From NCBI GenBank assembly GCA_029556545.1, contig JAKQEQ010000049.1, positions 1-64,000 of the forward strand: DNA of 64,000 bases, written 5' to 3'. Position 1 is the first letter of the stretch; each line of letters opens with the position of its first letter. This document shows, in pieces, positions 41,227-51,800 of the stretch. Source of the stretch: Candidatus Hydrogenedentota bacterium. Its GTDB lineage: Bacteria; Hydrogenedentota; Hydrogenedentia; Hydrogenedentales; JAGMZX01. Position numbers and translations under genes: made by a program. The notes beneath the pieces were generated by a model that searched no databases, was not told where the DNA came from, and saw only the letters and a list, made by a program, of their open reading frames with translations.

Positions 41227-43707
41227 TCAGGGGGCCTCTGAGGCGAAGTACGCCTGGATGCGTTCCCGCAGGGCCGCGCGATCCTCGTCCTCGGCGAGAA
41301 AGCCGAAATACGCGATGGCGCGGTCCAGTTCCATGAGGTCGGTAAAGAACTGATAGATGGACCCGGCCGCGGCCAGGTCGGCGGTGAGTCCGGCGTTCTG
41401 CGCGTCGAGCAGTTCGATGACCGGGGCCGTGCCGCGCGCGTAGTTGTCGCTTACAAGCTCCAGGTTCTTATGAGCCGCTTCCATGCGCGCCCGCGCGTGG
41501 TCGATATTGGTGTAGGACGCTCCGGCCTGGTGCGCAGCGACGCGGATGCGCTCCTCGATCTTTTCCTGAACCGCGGCGCGTTGGATCCGTAGCTCCTCAA
41601 GTTTTTTGTCCGCCTGGAGCCGTTCCGCCTTGCGTGCGCCGCCGGCGTAAAGCGGCAAGGACGCATTTAACCCAAAGGTCCAGTCCGTGTCTTCTTCCGC
41701 CGCGGGCATGAACAAAGCGGCGAGGCCGCCGGACCCCGCGCCTTCACCGCCGAAAGCAAGGTTACGCTTCGCCTCCGCCTGCAAGCCGACGGTGGGTACG
41801 TAATACGCCCGCTTTGTGGCTGTAACGAAGCGTTCCTGCGCCGCGATGCCCTCGTCCAGTTGCGCCAGTTCGGGAGCGCGGCCGACCCCCTCGCGGACCA
41901 TGAAATCACGGAACAAGGCGAAACTCCGGGGCGTATCCAGATACCGCGCGGCGAAATCGCGCGCGGGAAGCAGCAATTCGTCGTCGATGCCGATTTCCTG
42001 GGTCGTGAATCCTTCTTCTTGCGGTAGATTAAGGATACGGTTGAGGTCGATCTCAGCGGCCTCGCGCCGGGCGGTTGCGTTCATGACCTCGCTGCGCGCG
42101 CCGGCGAGTTCGCTCTCCCAACGGTAGACCTCGCCAAGGCCCGCCGTGCCGATGGTCTGGCGGGCTTTCGCAAGTTCGAGGTGCGTGCGGGTCAGCCGCA
42201 GGTTGTTCTTCTGGATGCGCTCGAAGGTCTTCGCGCGCAACACGTTTAGATACGCCACCGCCGCCAGTTGCGTAACGTCCAGTTCCAAGCCCGCGTATTC
42301 GCGGCGCAGGGCCTCCTGCAACCGCTTCGATATTTCGAGGTGCGCGTGCGCCTTGTCGTCGTAGAGCAACTGCCGCAGCGTCACCGACGCGCTCCAGCTT
42401 CGCTCCGGCTGGTACGGCGTCGCCAGGTCCTGGTCGATCACCACGGCCATCGTCGAGGCGTCGAAGTGCGGTTTCAGATTCGCCCGCGCCGCGGCGATGT
42501 TCCAGGCGCCGCCCTCGACCGCGCGTTGCTTCACGGCCAGGTCGAGGTTCGCCGCAAGCGCCGCCTCGACGGCGCTACGCAGCGTGAATTCGCGCGCCGC
42601 TTGGTCCGGTTCCTCGTACAGGAGATTCGCCTCGGCAAGCACGGCGAAGGTCGGCTGATAGCCGACGGCGCGGGCGGTCGCCATGTTCAGCGTGAGCCGC
42701 TCGCCGTCGGGGAACGCGACGGGGAGGCGCTCCGGCGGTTCGCCGTCCAGGATGCGCTGGGCGTACAGGGCGACCCGCCGTGCGAGGCGCGTCTGGTCCG
42801 CCTCGCGCCGCAACGACGCCAAGACGCCGCGCGCGACCTCGGCCTCACCCATGAGCGAGAAGCTCGGCAGCTTGCGCGCGATCAGCCCGCGGGCCAACGC
42901 ATCGAATTCGGCATCTGGCAAACGCAGCAGCGGTCCGACGTAAACCGCCTCGGCGTCTGGCGGCAGCGCAGCCAGGGTTTCCGATGCCGTGGCACCCGCT
43001 GGAATGGCCGTGATTTCGAGCCCGAGGCCCGCCGTTGCCTTCAGGGCGTTTTCTGGAATCGCCGGTATGCCTTCGAGCAGCTCTCGTCCCGCCAGGACGG
43101 CCAACTTCGTGAAGGGGACCAATTCTAGGAATGCCTCGATATCTCGCCGCAACGGCGCCGGGCTGGTGATGTACACGAGATTGCGCACGCCGCTCGCGCC
43201 GTCGCGCCGCGGCGCGCCCAGGACCTCACTGTCCACCACGTGCGCGGCGATGACCGGCTTCGGGAGCGGACCGCGCAGCACCGCGTTGGCCGAGGCCATG
43301 AGGCCGACCGTAATCACCATGTCCACGGCGGGCTCGCGCAGGAGGCGGCTCATCGCGGCGTCCACGCCCGGCATGGTCCAGTCGCCTTCGAGCATATGGA
43401 CATCCGGAAAGCGGACCTCGAATCTCCCGCGCAACAGTTCTTCCATCTCGCGCTGGAACGCTTCGCGCGCGCCCGCGCGCTCGAGGGGACCGTCCGATAC
43501 GAAGCCGATGGTCACGGGCCGCGGCTCCCGCACCCACGCCGGTAGGGGGGGGATGTCCTCCAATCCCACGAGGGCCGTGTCCAACTCCTTGACGGACGTG
43601 GTGTTGGAAGGGGCCTCGACAAGCGGCTGGGCAGCGGCGAAGATACCCCACACCATCAGACACACCACGCATGAGCAGGTCGAAGCCGGCTTTGGAGCGC
43701 GAATCAT
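41227..43707 (-). CDS. substrate-binding domain fused to TolC-like channel
   Basis: The 826-residue protein joins two families. After a signal peptide (SCVVCLMVWGIFAAAQ), residues about 60-370 resemble the periplasmic ABC substrate-binding family PF04392: VTIGFVSDGPLERAG, VDMVITVGLMASANAV and LPSFSLMGEAEVARGVLASL. The C-terminal 430 residues form a TolC-like protein with two long helical repeats (LRSAVEAALAANLDLAVKQRAV, NLELVSDNYARGTAPVIELL). TolC proteins are usually separate from binding proteins, so this is an unusual fusion that could couple ligand sensing to the channel. The ATG at 43707 has GGAGG upstream; ATG 43722 is also possible. Confidence 0.8.
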   Translation of the reverse strand: MIRAPKPASTCSCVVCLMVWGIFAAAQPLVEAPSNTTSVKELDTALVGLEDIPPLPAWVREPRPVTIGFVSDGPLERAGAREAFQREMEELLRGRFEVRFPDVHMLEGDWTMPGVDAAMSRLLREPAVDMVITVGLMASANAVLRGPLPKPVIAAHVVDSEVLGAPRRDGASGVRNLVYITSPAPLRRDIEAFLELVPFTKLAVLAGRELLEGIPAIPENALKATAGLGLEITAIPAGATASETLAALPPDAEAVYVGPLLRLPDAEFDALARGLIARKLPSFSLMGEAEVARGVLASLRREADQTRLARRVALYAQRILDGEPPERLPVAFPDGERLTLNMATARAVGYQPTFAVLAEANLLYEEPDQAAREFTLRSAVEAALAANLDLAVKQRAVEGGAWNIAAARANLKPHFDASTMAVVIDQDLATPYQPERSWSASVTLRQLLYDDKAHAHLEISKRLQEALRREYAGLELDVTQLAAVAYLNVLRAKTFERIQKNNLRLTRTHLELAKARQTIGTAGLGEVYRWESELAGARSEVMNATARREAAEIDLNRILNLPQEEGFTTQEIGIDDELLLPARDFAARYLDTPRSFALFRDFMVREGVGRAPELAQLDEGIAAQERFVTATKRAYYVPTVGLQAEAKRNLAFGGEGAGSGGLAALFMPAAEEDTDWTFGLNASLPLYAGGARKAERLQADKKLEELRIQRAAVQEKIEERIRVAAHQAGASYTNIDHARARMEAAHKNLELVSDNYARGTAPVIELLDAQNAGLTADLAAAGSIYQFFTDLMELDRAIAYFGFLAEDEDRAALRERIQAYFASEAP

Positions 43708-43937
43708 GCTACCGTCCTCCATCGTGTGATTGCCCCTCCTCGCTCCCTCAACGCTTGCGCAGCCCGTCAAGACCCCGCAACGGTCCCCAGGAAGAGCGCC
43801 GCACATTCGAGGTATTATTATAAAGGCGTCTTTTTGTGTGCAAACCGCGGACGACGTGACCGCCGAGAAACCGAATCGGCGAGATCGCGTGTCCAATGCG
43901 CGGCGAAGCGCAAAGCCCGCAAGGGAGGGTCTGAACC

Positions 43938-45245
43938 ATGCACCGCGTCTTGTTCCTACTGACAGCGGGTCTTGTCCTGGCGTTCGTCGCGTCGGCGGAG
44001 CCGCTCACGTTGAGCCGGAAGACCGCGGTCTTTCAGCACGATATGGAGGAGCGCTTTCTGCTCGACGGGCAGGCGCTCTGCAAGCTGAAGCTGCCGACGC
44101 CGGATCGGGAGTTTACGGCCTATAACATGCCGGACAACGCCTACATGACGGGCATGTACGTGGGCGCGCTCTCGATGAAGTACGCCGTGACCGGCGCCGA
44201 AGAGGACCGCGCGGCGGCGGGGCGCTCGCTCCAAGCGCTGCACCTGCTCTGCACGGTGAGCGGCAAGCAGGGGTTGTTGGCGCGCGCGGCCTGGCCCGTG
44301 GACCGGCCCCTGGACGACGACGGGGAATGGCGCGTCTCCGCCGATGGCAAGTACAAGTGGCGCGGCGACGTGAGCACCGATCAGATGGACGGCGTCTTCT
44401 ACGGCCTTTCGATGGCGTTCGACCTGATGGCCGATGCAGAGGACAAGGCGTTGATCGCGGCGGACGCGGCGGCGCTGGCGGGCCATGTGCTCGACAACGA
44501 CCTGCGAATCGTCGACGTGAACGGCAAGACTACGGCCTGGGGCAAGTACTATCCGCAATACGCGCGGGTGCTCGAGCCGATGAACGCGCTCCTGCTGCTG
44601 CAATTGCTGAAGGTCGCGCACCACGTCACGGGCGAGGCGCGCTTTGCGGAAGCTTACCGGAAGTGGGCCATAGACGAGGGATACGCCAGGACGGCGCTGC
44701 GGGCGCGCAGGTTGCGCAATCCGAACTTCCGCGGCGCGGTCAATCACTCGGACGACGTGCTCCTGTTCCTCGCTTACGAGCCTTTGCTCCGTCTCGAAAC
44801 GGACCCTGAACTGCGCGCGACACTCCTGGACAGCTTCCGCCGATCCTGGGAAGGCACGGAGCGTTTCCCCGGCATGAAGCCCGAGGCCAATCCGCTCTAT
44901 GCCTTCCTCGCCGCGAAATATCTCGATGACGCCTCGCAGGTGGAGGCAAGCGTGGACACGTTACGCTGGTTCCCCCTCGACATGAAATGGAATCGCGACA
45001 CCATTGCCCGTTATGAAGCGCAATTCGGTTTCACTTTCGACCCGGCGGTGCGCAGCCCCGAGCCCGCGCCGAAAGCGCCGCTTCCCATCGACCGCCGGGA
45101 GAAGTCGTGGTCCGCCTGGGTGCAGGACCCGTACAACAGCCCCGGAGACCGCGCGACGGACAGCCCGATGGTGTACAACGGCCACGACTATCTGATCGGT
45201 TACTGGATGGGCCGGTATTACGGCTATATCGGGGCAGAGGACTGA
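43938..45245 (+). CDS. secreted alpha-barrel-like protein, function unknown
   Basis: The 435-residue protein has a signal peptide (MHRVLFLLTAGLVLAFVASA). The mature part is rich in helices with aromatic and acidic residues: YNMPDNAYMTGMYVGALSMKY, DVSTDQMDGVFYGLSMAFD, YPQYARVLEPMNALLLLQL. This recalls the (alpha/alpha)6 barrels of glycoside hydrolases and lyases, but I recognise no family. GGGAGGG precedes the ATG. It is convergent with the YfhO-like gene 8 bases away. A role in polysaccharide breakdown is plausible. Confidence 0.65.
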   Translation: MHRVLFLLTAGLVLAFVASAEPLTLSRKTAVFQHDMEERFLLDGQALCKLKLPTPDREFTAYNMPDNAYMTGMYVGALSMKYAVTGAEEDRAAAGRSLQALHLLCTVSGKQGLLARAAWPVDRPLDDDGEWRVSADGKYKWRGDVSTDQMDGVFYGLSMAFDLMADAEDKALIAADAAALAGHVLDNDLRIVDVNGKTTAWGKYYPQYARVLEPMNALLLLQLLKVAHHVTGEARFAEAYRKWAIDEGYARTALRARRLRNPNFRGAVNHSDDVLLFLAYEPLLRLETDPELRATLLDSFRRSWEGTERFPGMKPEANPLYAFLAAKYLDDASQVEASVDTLRWFPLDMKWNRDTIARYEAQFGFTFDPAVRSPEPAPKAPLPIDRREKSWSAWVQDPYNSPGDRATDSPMVYNGHDYLIGYWMGRYYGYIGAED

Positions 45246-45253
45246 GCGCGGCC

Positions 45254-47482
45254 TTAGCGCGCCCGGACACGGCGCAGGAACGCCGCAACGCCCGCCACGA
45301 TGAGCCCCGCGAGCATGAGGAAACTGATCGTCAATCCAACAGTGACCGATCGTGGCTCATACGTAAACACAACACGATGTTGTCCCGCCGGGACCGCCGC
45401 GCCGCGAAACAGCCCGTTCGCGCGCAAGATGGGCTGGGGTTCTCCGTCGCGGACCGCGCGCCAGCCGGGCGCAAAGGAGTCCGCCAGCACAAGGATGCCG
45501 TCCGCGGGCGCATCCACGTGAACGACGACGTGTTCCGGCGTGATCGTTTCGACAGCGCAGGGGACCAGGGTCTCGCTCGGGGCGGCGGGCGGGGCGGTCT
45601 GAGGCATGATGCCCTCGATGACGCACGCGGCGCGCGGATCGAATTGCGGGTCCGCGAGCGCTGCGAGGGCCGCGTCAAAGTTCGGGGCCGCGCGGTAAGC
45701 GGGAACCCAGAACGCGCGCGGCAACGCGCTGTCATTTTGGAATACGACGTGATCGTTAACCCGAACCGGCGGCCCGAGGCGCACCGTGCCCTCCGGCCAC
45801 GGCGATTCCGTGAAGGGGCTGTCCGCAGCGACCGCCAGGCTGCCGACGGCCATGAGATTCACGGCGTCGGGATACGCGGCATCGGGCGCGATTCCGAGGC
45901 GGCTGCGCGGCCCGGTCTCCGCAACCGCGGCCAAGCCGCGCCACCACCGGGCCTGCTCGCGCGTCAACGGCCAGAACACGCCGCCGGCAAGCGGCGCGTC
46001 CGCGAGGAACCCAGCGTTCGGCGATAGTGCCGTATCGATCGGGGAAGTCGCCACGTGAATGCGCGCTTCCGGCGCCGCAGCGCGCACTACAGCTAGCGTG
46101 TCCGGCAAGGTTTCGTGAGGGGGCGTCCCGAAGGGATGGGTGAACCGGTTGCCGTTGGCGGCGGCGAGATCCACGGCTTGAACAAGCGAGAGGAACGCCG
46201 TGAGCCCGGCGACTAGCGTTCGCGCGCGCGGCGCTGCGAGCAACGCGACGAGCACGAGCGTCAGCAACGCAACGCGGCCCACAGCGGGGGGCGTCCCGAT
46301 TACGACAAGGCCAATGATGAGCGCCGCGGCGGCAGCGATGGGCCCCCAGAAGCGCGGCGAACGCATGTCGCGACCAACGGAAAACAGGGCGTCGACGCCG
46401 ATGCCCGCGAGCACCGACACGCTGAACGCGAGGGGCAGAAAACACGCGCGCAACGCGGTCTGACCCGTGGCGGCGGCCGCGAGACACAATGCCGCCGCGA
46501 TGCTGAAGTAGACGGTGCCGGTGCGCGCGCCGGGATGAAAGAACGCGGCGGGCAGTACGAGCAGCGCCGCCATGCCGAAATACCCACGCCGGGGCAGGTA
46601 GTCGGGCGCGGCGGAAACGGTCTGCGCCAGCAACGCGGCTAGTCCGCCGGGCGCCTGCCCGGCAAGATCGACATGGGTCAACGTTTGCAGCGGCGCGTCG
46701 AGACCGGCCAGCCAGCCAAGCGTTGGCGCCCATTGTACGGCGGCAAGGCCGAACGCGACAGCCGCGCCCAGCGCGAGCCGAAGCAGTGCGCGCGAAACGG
46801 CGGATGCTTTCGCCGAGCCGCCAAATGCGAGCAGCACGGCATAGGGCGCGGTCAGCAACAGGAACGCGATGGCTGCCGCTGGTGAACCGCAGAGGAACAG
46901 GAGCGCCAGCGTGATGCCGGGCACGGCGGCGCTCGCCGCATTCGATCGCGGCGGGAAGACGGTGACCGCCCAGAAGAGCCATGGGGCGCAGGCCATCGCG
47001 TTCGCGAGTTCGGGCCGCGACATGGCGGCGGCGGCCGCGCCCGAAAAAGCATAGGTCACGCCCGTGAACAGGGCGCTCATATCGCGCAGTCCGAGTGACC
47101 GCGCGAAGAGGGCGCATCCAAGACCCATCAGTGCAAGACACAGCGCGGCGTGCCAAGCCATCGCCGTCGGCGTGGGCAAAAGAAGGAACACCACATTGAA
47201 CGGGTGGAACAGGCCGGTGGCGGGGTTCGCGAGGAAGGGCGCGCCGCAGAACTGCGCATCGGTCCACAGCGGGAGTTGACCCTGCCGCAGCCGCCCGAAC
47301 CCATACTGAAACACGGGCAGGACGCGCTGGTAGAGGTCCGCGTTTTCGAGGGCCTCGCGCGCGCCGTGCTCGGGCCGCTCGACGGCCCGCCAGTAGACCG
47401 GCGCGGCGAGCAGGAACAGCACCGCCGTGAAGAGCACCGGCCAGAACGGGCCGCGATTCCGCGCGCCGGGCAGCGTGGTCAC
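45254..47482 (-). CDS. YfhO-like membrane protein
   Basis: The 742-residue protein has about 12 predicted membrane spans followed by a C-terminal beta-rich domain and one last span. It resembles YfhO, a GT-C-type glycosyltransferase-like family that modifies cell-wall polymers. The segment after the first span contains ADLYQRVLPVFQYGFGRLRQ and PLWTDAQFCGAPFLANP; a conserved QxPLWtxxxfcGxP-like signature is typical of YfhO. The likely start is GTG 47482, whose GTGA overlaps the TGA of the preceding oxidoreductase gene, so translation may be coupled; the frame opens earlier at 47632. Confidence 0.8.
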   Translation of the reverse strand: MTTLPGARNRGPFWPVLFTAVLFLLAAPVYWRAVERPEHGAREALENADLYQRVLPVFQYGFGRLRQGQLPLWTDAQFCGAPFLANPATGLFHPFNVVFLLLPTPTAMAWHAALCLALMGLGCALFARSLGLRDMSALFTGVTYAFSGAAAAAMSRPELANAMACAPWLFWAVTVFPPRSNAASAAVPGITLALLFLCGSPAAAIAFLLLTAPYAVLLAFGGSAKASAVSRALLRLALGAAVAFGLAAVQWAPTLGWLAGLDAPLQTLTHVDLAGQAPGGLAALLAQTVSAAPDYLPRRGYFGMAALLVLPAAFFHPGARTGTVYFSIAAALCLAAAATGQTALRACFLPLAFSVSVLAGIGVDALFSVGRDMRSPRFWGPIAAAAALIIGLVVIGTPPAVGRVALLTLVLVALLAAPRARTLVAGLTAFLSLVQAVDLAAANGNRFTHPFGTPPHETLPDTLAVVRAAAPEARIHVATSPIDTALSPNAGFLADAPLAGGVFWPLTREQARWWRGLAAVAETGPRSRLGIAPDAAYPDAVNLMAVGSLAVAADSPFTESPWPEGTVRLGPPVRVNDHVVFQNDSALPRAFWVPAYRAAPNFDAALAALADPQFDPRAACVIEGIMPQTAPPAAPSETLVPCAVETITPEHVVVHVDAPADGILVLADSFAPGWRAVRDGEPQPILRANGLFRGAAVPAGQHRVVFTYEPRSVTVGLTISFLMLAGLIVAGVAAFLRRVRAR

Positions 47483-48474
47483 GCCAGCAACTCGCGTACC
47501 GTGACCCAGCGGCGCTCCTTGGCGGCGCGCACCATGGCATGCGTCGCGGCCAGGCTGTTCAGGTTGTCCCGCCCGCTGGTTTCCGGCTCGGTGTTCGCGG
47601 TCAGGGCGCGCGCAAACGCTTCGAGCAGCCACGCCTGATGCGCGGGCTCGAACTTGACCAGCGGGACCGCGCGGCGGCTGCCGGGTTTATCGGAGAAGAA
47701 GACCTGCTCGCCTTCGAGCATGAGCGCGCCTTTCGAGCCATCGAAGCGCCAGTCCGCGTTCCAGGTGGTTTCCCAACCGCCGCTGACCCAACTCGCGCAG
47801 TAATTCGCCGTCGCGCCGTTCTCGCACCGCCATTGGGCCATGACCGTCGCATCGCCCTTATACCAGCTCCACGGCGCGCCGACACTGGCCGCCTGCACCG
47901 AGGCAATGTCCGTGCCGAGGACGCCCCGGAGCATATCCACGTGGTGGATGCTCATGTCGAGGATGAGCGGATAGGGCATCTCCTCGCGGTAGCCGCCGAA
48001 ATGCGGGCCCTTGTGGAAGCGAATCTCGACGTAACCCACGTCGCCGAGGCGGCCCTTCTCGATGAAGCGCTTAATCGTTTGCGTCACGGGCTGGTAGCGG
48101 TAATTCTGTGCGACCATGAGCGTGCGCTTTGCCTGTTTCGCCCGCGCCACGAGGTCCTTCGCGTCCTTCACAGTCGGCGCGAGCGGCTTCTCGCAGAGCA
48201 CGTGCAGGCCACGCCTGAACGCTTCGGCGCAGACCTGCCGCCGGAACCGCTGGGGCGTGACATCGAGCAGCGCCTCCGCCTCGACCACCGCGATGGCTTC
48301 GCGATAGTCGGTGAAGCAGCGGTCGCGCGGCATGCCGTGGCGCGCGGCCGCCGCGATCAGGTTCGCCTCGTTGGTATCGACGTAGGCCACGCCCGCCCAC
48401 GCGGAGGACGCCGCGACCACGTCGGTCCATTCGCGGCCCATGCCGCCCACCCCGACCTGAATGATGCGCTTCAT
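47479..48474 (-). CDS. cytoplasmic Gfo/Idh/MocA-family oxidoreductase
   Basis: The 331-residue protein has no export signal. It starts directly with the Rossmann fold (RIIQVGVGGMGREW), and has VLCEKPLAPTVKDAKDLV with the family Lys, then MSIHHVDMLRGVLG in the C-terminal half with the conserved His. It is a predicted NAD(P)-dependent sugar dehydrogenase. The ATG at 48474 is the natural start; the frame opens at 48519. It overlaps the downstream YfhO-like gene by 4 bases and is 37 bases after the acyl-CoA dehydrogenase gene, so they may be co-transcribed. Confidence 0.87.
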   Translation of the reverse strand: MKRIIQVGVGGMGREWTDVVAASSAWAGVAYVDTNEANLIAAAARHGMPRDRCFTDYREAIAVVEAEALLDVTPQRFRRQVCAEAFRRGLHVLCEKPLAPTVKDAKDLVARAKQAKRTLMVAQNYRYQPVTQTIKRFIEKGRLGDVGYVEIRFHKGPHFGGYREEMPYPLILDMSIHHVDMLRGVLGTDIASVQAASVGAPWSWYKGDATVMAQWRCENGATANYCASWVSGGWETTWNADWRFDGSKGALMLEGEQVFFSDKPGSRRAVPLVKFEPAHQAWLLEAFARALTANTEPETSGRDNLNSLAATHAMVRAAKERRWVTVRELLA

Positions 48475-48511
48475 GATCGTGCTCCGGTTGTCGCGTAAGG
48501 GACCGCTCCCC

Positions 48512-49714
48512 CTACACATCCGCCTCGGTAAATTGCGCCAGGATGCGCTTCGCCGCGGATAGTTTGTGGACCTCGTCCGGGCCGTCGTAGATGCGCCCGG
48601 CGCGTTCGTTTCGGAAGAACAGCGCCAGCGGCGTGTAATCGGTCGTGCCGAGGCCGCCGTGCACCTGAATCGCGCGGTCGATGACCCGCATCATCGTGTT
48701 CGCGGCGTGGAACTTGATGAGCGAAATCTCGACCCGCGCCTCCTTCGGACCACACTGGTCAATGCACCACGCCGCGTGCAGTACGGCGAGCCGCGCGGCG
48801 TTGATCTCGGCGCGGCTTTCCGCGATCCACGCGCGGACAATCTGCTGGTCCGCGAGCGTGTGATCGGGCGTCACGCGGCGTTGCAGCGCGTAACGGCACA
48901 TGAGTTCGAAACTGCGCTCGCACACGCCCATCCAACGCATGCAATGATGGATGCGTCCGGGTCCGAGCCGGTCCTGCGCGATGAGAAAGCCCGCGCCGTC
49001 CGGGCCGAGGATGTTGTCCACGGGCACGCGCACGTTCTCGTAGCGAATGCGCGAATGACTGGCCCAATCCTCGCCGCGCCACCCCATCGAGGGCGTGTTT
49101 TCCTCGATACACACGCCGGGCGTATCGATGGGCACGAGAATCTGGCTTGCGCGCAGGTGCTTCGGCGCGTCCGGGTTCGTAATCGCCATCACGATGGCGA
49201 AAGACGCGCCGTCCGCGCCCGTGCTGAACCACTTCGTGCCGTTGATGACCCACTCGTTGCCGTCGCGGACCGCCGTGGTGCCCATCCAGACGGGGTTCGA
49301 GCCGGGGTAGTCCGGCTCCGTCATCGAGAAGCAACTGCGGATGTCCCCCGCGAGCAGCGGCGTCAGGAACCGCTCCTTTTGCTCGTCGGTCCCGTACTTG
49401 ATCAGAATCTCCATGTTGCCGGCGTCGGGCGCCTGGCAATTGAAGGTGTAATGCCCCAAAGGCGAGCGCCCGAGTTCCGCGCTCACGAGGCCGTGTTCGA
49501 GCGTGCTCAGGCCCATACCGCCGTATTCCTTATGGATTTGCGGCAGCCACAGCCCTTCTTGCTTTACTTTCGCGCGCTTCTCCCGCAGCGCGTCCAAGAC
49601 GACCCGGAACCCCTGGGTGAGATAGTCGCGTTCGAGGGGAATGAGTTCCTCGTCCACAAACGCGCGCACACGACGAGTCACCTGCTGCATTCGGTCGGAA
49701 ATACTGAAATCCAT
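48512..49714 (-). CDS. acyl-CoA dehydrogenase-family flavoprotein
   Basis: The 400-residue protein has the three-part plan of acyl-CoA dehydrogenases: helical N-terminus, beta-barrel, helical C-terminus. Landmarks are CFSMTEPDYPGSNP for FAD/substrate, WVINGTKWFSTGA, and QVHGGLGTTDYTPLALFFRNERAGRIYDG near the end. It should oxidise an acyl-CoA at the alpha-beta bond with FAD. The ATG at 49714 has GGGAGG upstream. No other beta-oxidation gene is near, so the substrate is not clear. Confidence 0.92.
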   Translation of the reverse strand: MDFSISDRMQQVTRRVRAFVDEELIPLERDYLTQGFRVVLDALREKRAKVKQEGLWLPQIHKEYGGMGLSTLEHGLVSAELGRSPLGHYTFNCQAPDAGNMEILIKYGTDEQKERFLTPLLAGDIRSCFSMTEPDYPGSNPVWMGTTAVRDGNEWVINGTKWFSTGADGASFAIVMAITNPDAPKHLRASQILVPIDTPGVCIEENTPSMGWRGEDWASHSRIRYENVRVPVDNILGPDGAGFLIAQDRLGPGRIHHCMRWMGVCERSFELMCRYALQRRVTPDHTLADQQIVRAWIAESRAEINAARLAVLHAAWCIDQCGPKEARVEISLIKFHAANTMMRVIDRAIQVHGGLGTTDYTPLALFFRNERAGRIYDGPDEVHKLSAAKRILAQFTEADV

Positions 49715-49840
49715 CTCCCGGCCTCCCGTTACTGCGTTCGACGGAAAGAGTACACCACGGGGCGGGGCCGGTGAAAGCCGCAGACAGCGGAACATACCGC
49801 GTCTACTGCTCAGGCGGTAGGACGTGGCGTGCGGCGGGAA

Positions 49841-50458
49841 CTACAGGTGACAGTGGGCAAGGCCGCGCTTTTCGAGGTACTGCTGGTGGTATTCCTCGGC
49901 GCGCCAGAACGTTGCCGCAGGCTGAATCTCCGTGGCGATGGGCCGCGCGTGCTTGCCGGAGCGATCGAGGGCATCCTTGGAAGCCCGCGCCGCGGCTTCC
50001 TGCTCGGGCGTGTGGAAGAAGACGACCGAGCGGTATTGGGTACCGAAATCCGGGCCTTGCCGGTTCACCTGGGTCGGATCATGGCAGGTCCAGAACACGT
50101 CGAGCAGTGCGTCGTAGGAAACCTTGTCCGGGTCGTACACGACCTCGACCACCTCCGCATGCCCGGTCCGGTCCGTGCACACGTCCTTGTAGGTGGGGCT
50201 TTCGAGCGCGCCGCCCATGTAGCCCACGGACGTGGCCGTCACGCCGTCAATGCGCCGAAATGCCGCCTCGACGCCCCAGAAACACCCCGCTCCGAAGGTG
50301 GCTTGCTCCATGATTCGCTCCTCGCCGGGTTGCGGAGCGTCCTCCTCGCGCGCGGCGGTTTCAGCGGTGGGCGCCCCCGATACGGGACCGCCGCAACCGG
50401 CCGTTACGCACCACGCCGCGCCGCCGAACAGCATCGTCAGGAAAACACGCCGCGACAT
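49841..50458 (-). CDS. msrA: lipoprotein peptide-methionine (S)-S-oxide reductase
   Basis: The 205-residue protein reduces methionine-S-sulfoxide in proteins. The catalytic block [14 protein letters not shown] is intact, and later [10 protein letters not shown] fits the family C-terminus. The first 20 residues form a lipoprotein signal ([22 protein letters not shown]), so the enzyme should be anchored outside the cytoplasm. Recycling Cys residues are few: besides the catalytic one, WTCHD and AHCHL near the end. The ATG at 50458 has AGGGA upstream; the frame opens at 50530. Confidence 0.93.
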   Translation of the reverse strand: MSRRVFLTMLFGGAAWCVTAGCGGPVSGAPTAETAAREEDAPQPGEERIMEQATFGAGCFWGVEAAFRRIDGVTATSVGYMGGALESPTYKDVCTDRTGHAEVVEVVYDPDKVSYDALLDVFWTCHDPTQVNRQGPDFGTQYRSVVFFHTPEQEAAARASKDALDRSGKHARPIATEIQPAATFWRAEEYHQQYLEKRGLAHCHL

Positions 50459-50555
50459 CTCGATATCCCTGCCTTTGGCCGCGCCCCGACGCAGCTCGCG
50501 CCGGGGAACGCCTCGCGGTATAGGCAACACGCGGCAGGCGGGGATTATTGCGGCG

Positions 50556-51779
50556 CTACTCGGCTTCCACCACGAGGTCCGGGTTCTCCGGTCCGAAGTG
50601 CTTCAGCATGACGAGCGGGTCCGCCTTGCTCGGGTTGCTGATAACGACGCCCGCTTTCGCGGCCGCCTCGGACACGAAATACTCGTCCTGGGTCAGTTGG
50701 CCGTAGCGGATCAACGCGGGCGATTCGATGTCCCATACGCCCAGCTTGCCGTGGCCTTGCATGCAGATGAGCCCGTAGGCCGCGCCGTCCTTGATGGTCA
50801 CGGTGCCGCCCGGCAGGACCGTGAGTTCCTTCGCGCTGAACGCGGCGGACTTGTAGCAAATCCAGTTGTCGATGTAGCCCTCGGCCTTCATCTGCTCGAT
50901 GGGCTTCACCGGTTTCGGGCGCATAAAGTGTTTCTTGGCGAAGTTCGGATCGACGTTCAGTTCCCAGTCGATGACCTCGACCAGGTAGTCGAAGTCGCCC
51001 TTCTTGTCCGGGGGCGTGTCTTTCCAGAGCAGTTCCTCGGGCACGATCGAATCGCCCGTGAGCGACTGATACATGGCGAAGACATCCGACGCCTTCTGCG
51101 GCTCGTAGGTGCAGAGGCTGCCCGGCGCGTGGAGCACGCCGGGGGGCACGTCCCAGCCCGTGCCCGGTTCGAGCCGATACGCCGCCGACAGATTGGTCAG
51201 CTTGTTGTCGCCCTTGACATAATCCATGAGTGCCTGGCGCACCTGCTCCTTCGTCACACCGGGCTGGAGCCCGAAGAACGTGTACGGGAAATCGCCGCCG
51301 TGGTTGTTCACCTGCGGCGGGAAGTAATACGCCTCCGGTTTGCCGAGTTGCTTCACCCGCGCGGCGTGCGCGTCGTCATGGTGGATGTGGTGCGGCAGCG
51401 CGCCCTTGTTGTCGAAGAACTTCGAGTACATCGGCCAGCGGCCATGCTCGTTCCAGATGCGGTCGCCGATCAATGCGCCCTTGAGATCCGCCACGGCGTC
51501 CCGCAGCAATACCCGCTCCGTCTTGCCGCCGTCCTCGAAGACAATGAAGCTGAGTCCTTCATTCGGGCTGGTGAGCGGGCCGTTGTCCGCGGGCGTGGTC
51601 GAAGAGAACCACCGCTCGTCGATGCCGCCGCGCACGCCGCCCATCGCGTAGTAGTCGTCCGGGTGCAGCTTGATGCGCCGGCCCGGCACGCAAAACGAGC
51701 GCGGCACCCACGTGGGCGCGAGCCGCACGATCCCTTTGCCTTGTTCCAGTGCCTTTTCGGCCAATGCTTTCGTGGACAT
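50556..51779 (-). CDS. cupin, sugar-isomerase-like
   Basis: The 407-residue protein resembles cupin-type phosphomannose-isomerase-like proteins. The [10 protein letters not shown] motif gives probable metal ligands, [15 protein letters not shown] is the second cupin segment, and a C-terminal cupin-like part follows ([18 protein letters not shown]). It should bind a divalent metal and a sugar or sugar acid. It is 21 bases after an oxidoreductase gene on the same strand, so both may belong to one sugar pathway. The exact reaction is unknown. Confidence 0.72.
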   Translation of the reverse strand: MSTKALAEKALEQGKGIVRLAPTWVPRSFCVPGRRIKLHPDDYYAMGGVRGGIDERWFSSTTPADNGPLTSPNEGLSFIVFEDGGKTERVLLRDAVADLKGALIGDRIWNEHGRWPMYSKFFDNKGALPHHIHHDDAHAARVKQLGKPEAYYFPPQVNNHGGDFPYTFFGLQPGVTKEQVRQALMDYVKGDNKLTNLSAAYRLEPGTGWDVPPGVLHAPGSLCTYEPQKASDVFAMYQSLTGDSIVPEELLWKDTPPDKKGDFDYLVEVIDWELNVDPNFAKKHFMRPKPVKPIEQMKAEGYIDNWICYKSAAFSAKELTVLPGGTVTIKDGAAYGLICMQGHGKLGVWDIESPALIRYGQLTQDEYFVSEAAAKAGVVISNPSKADPLVMLKHFGPENPDLVVEAE

Positions 51780-51800
51780 CCTTGCTTCCTTTCGATTCGA

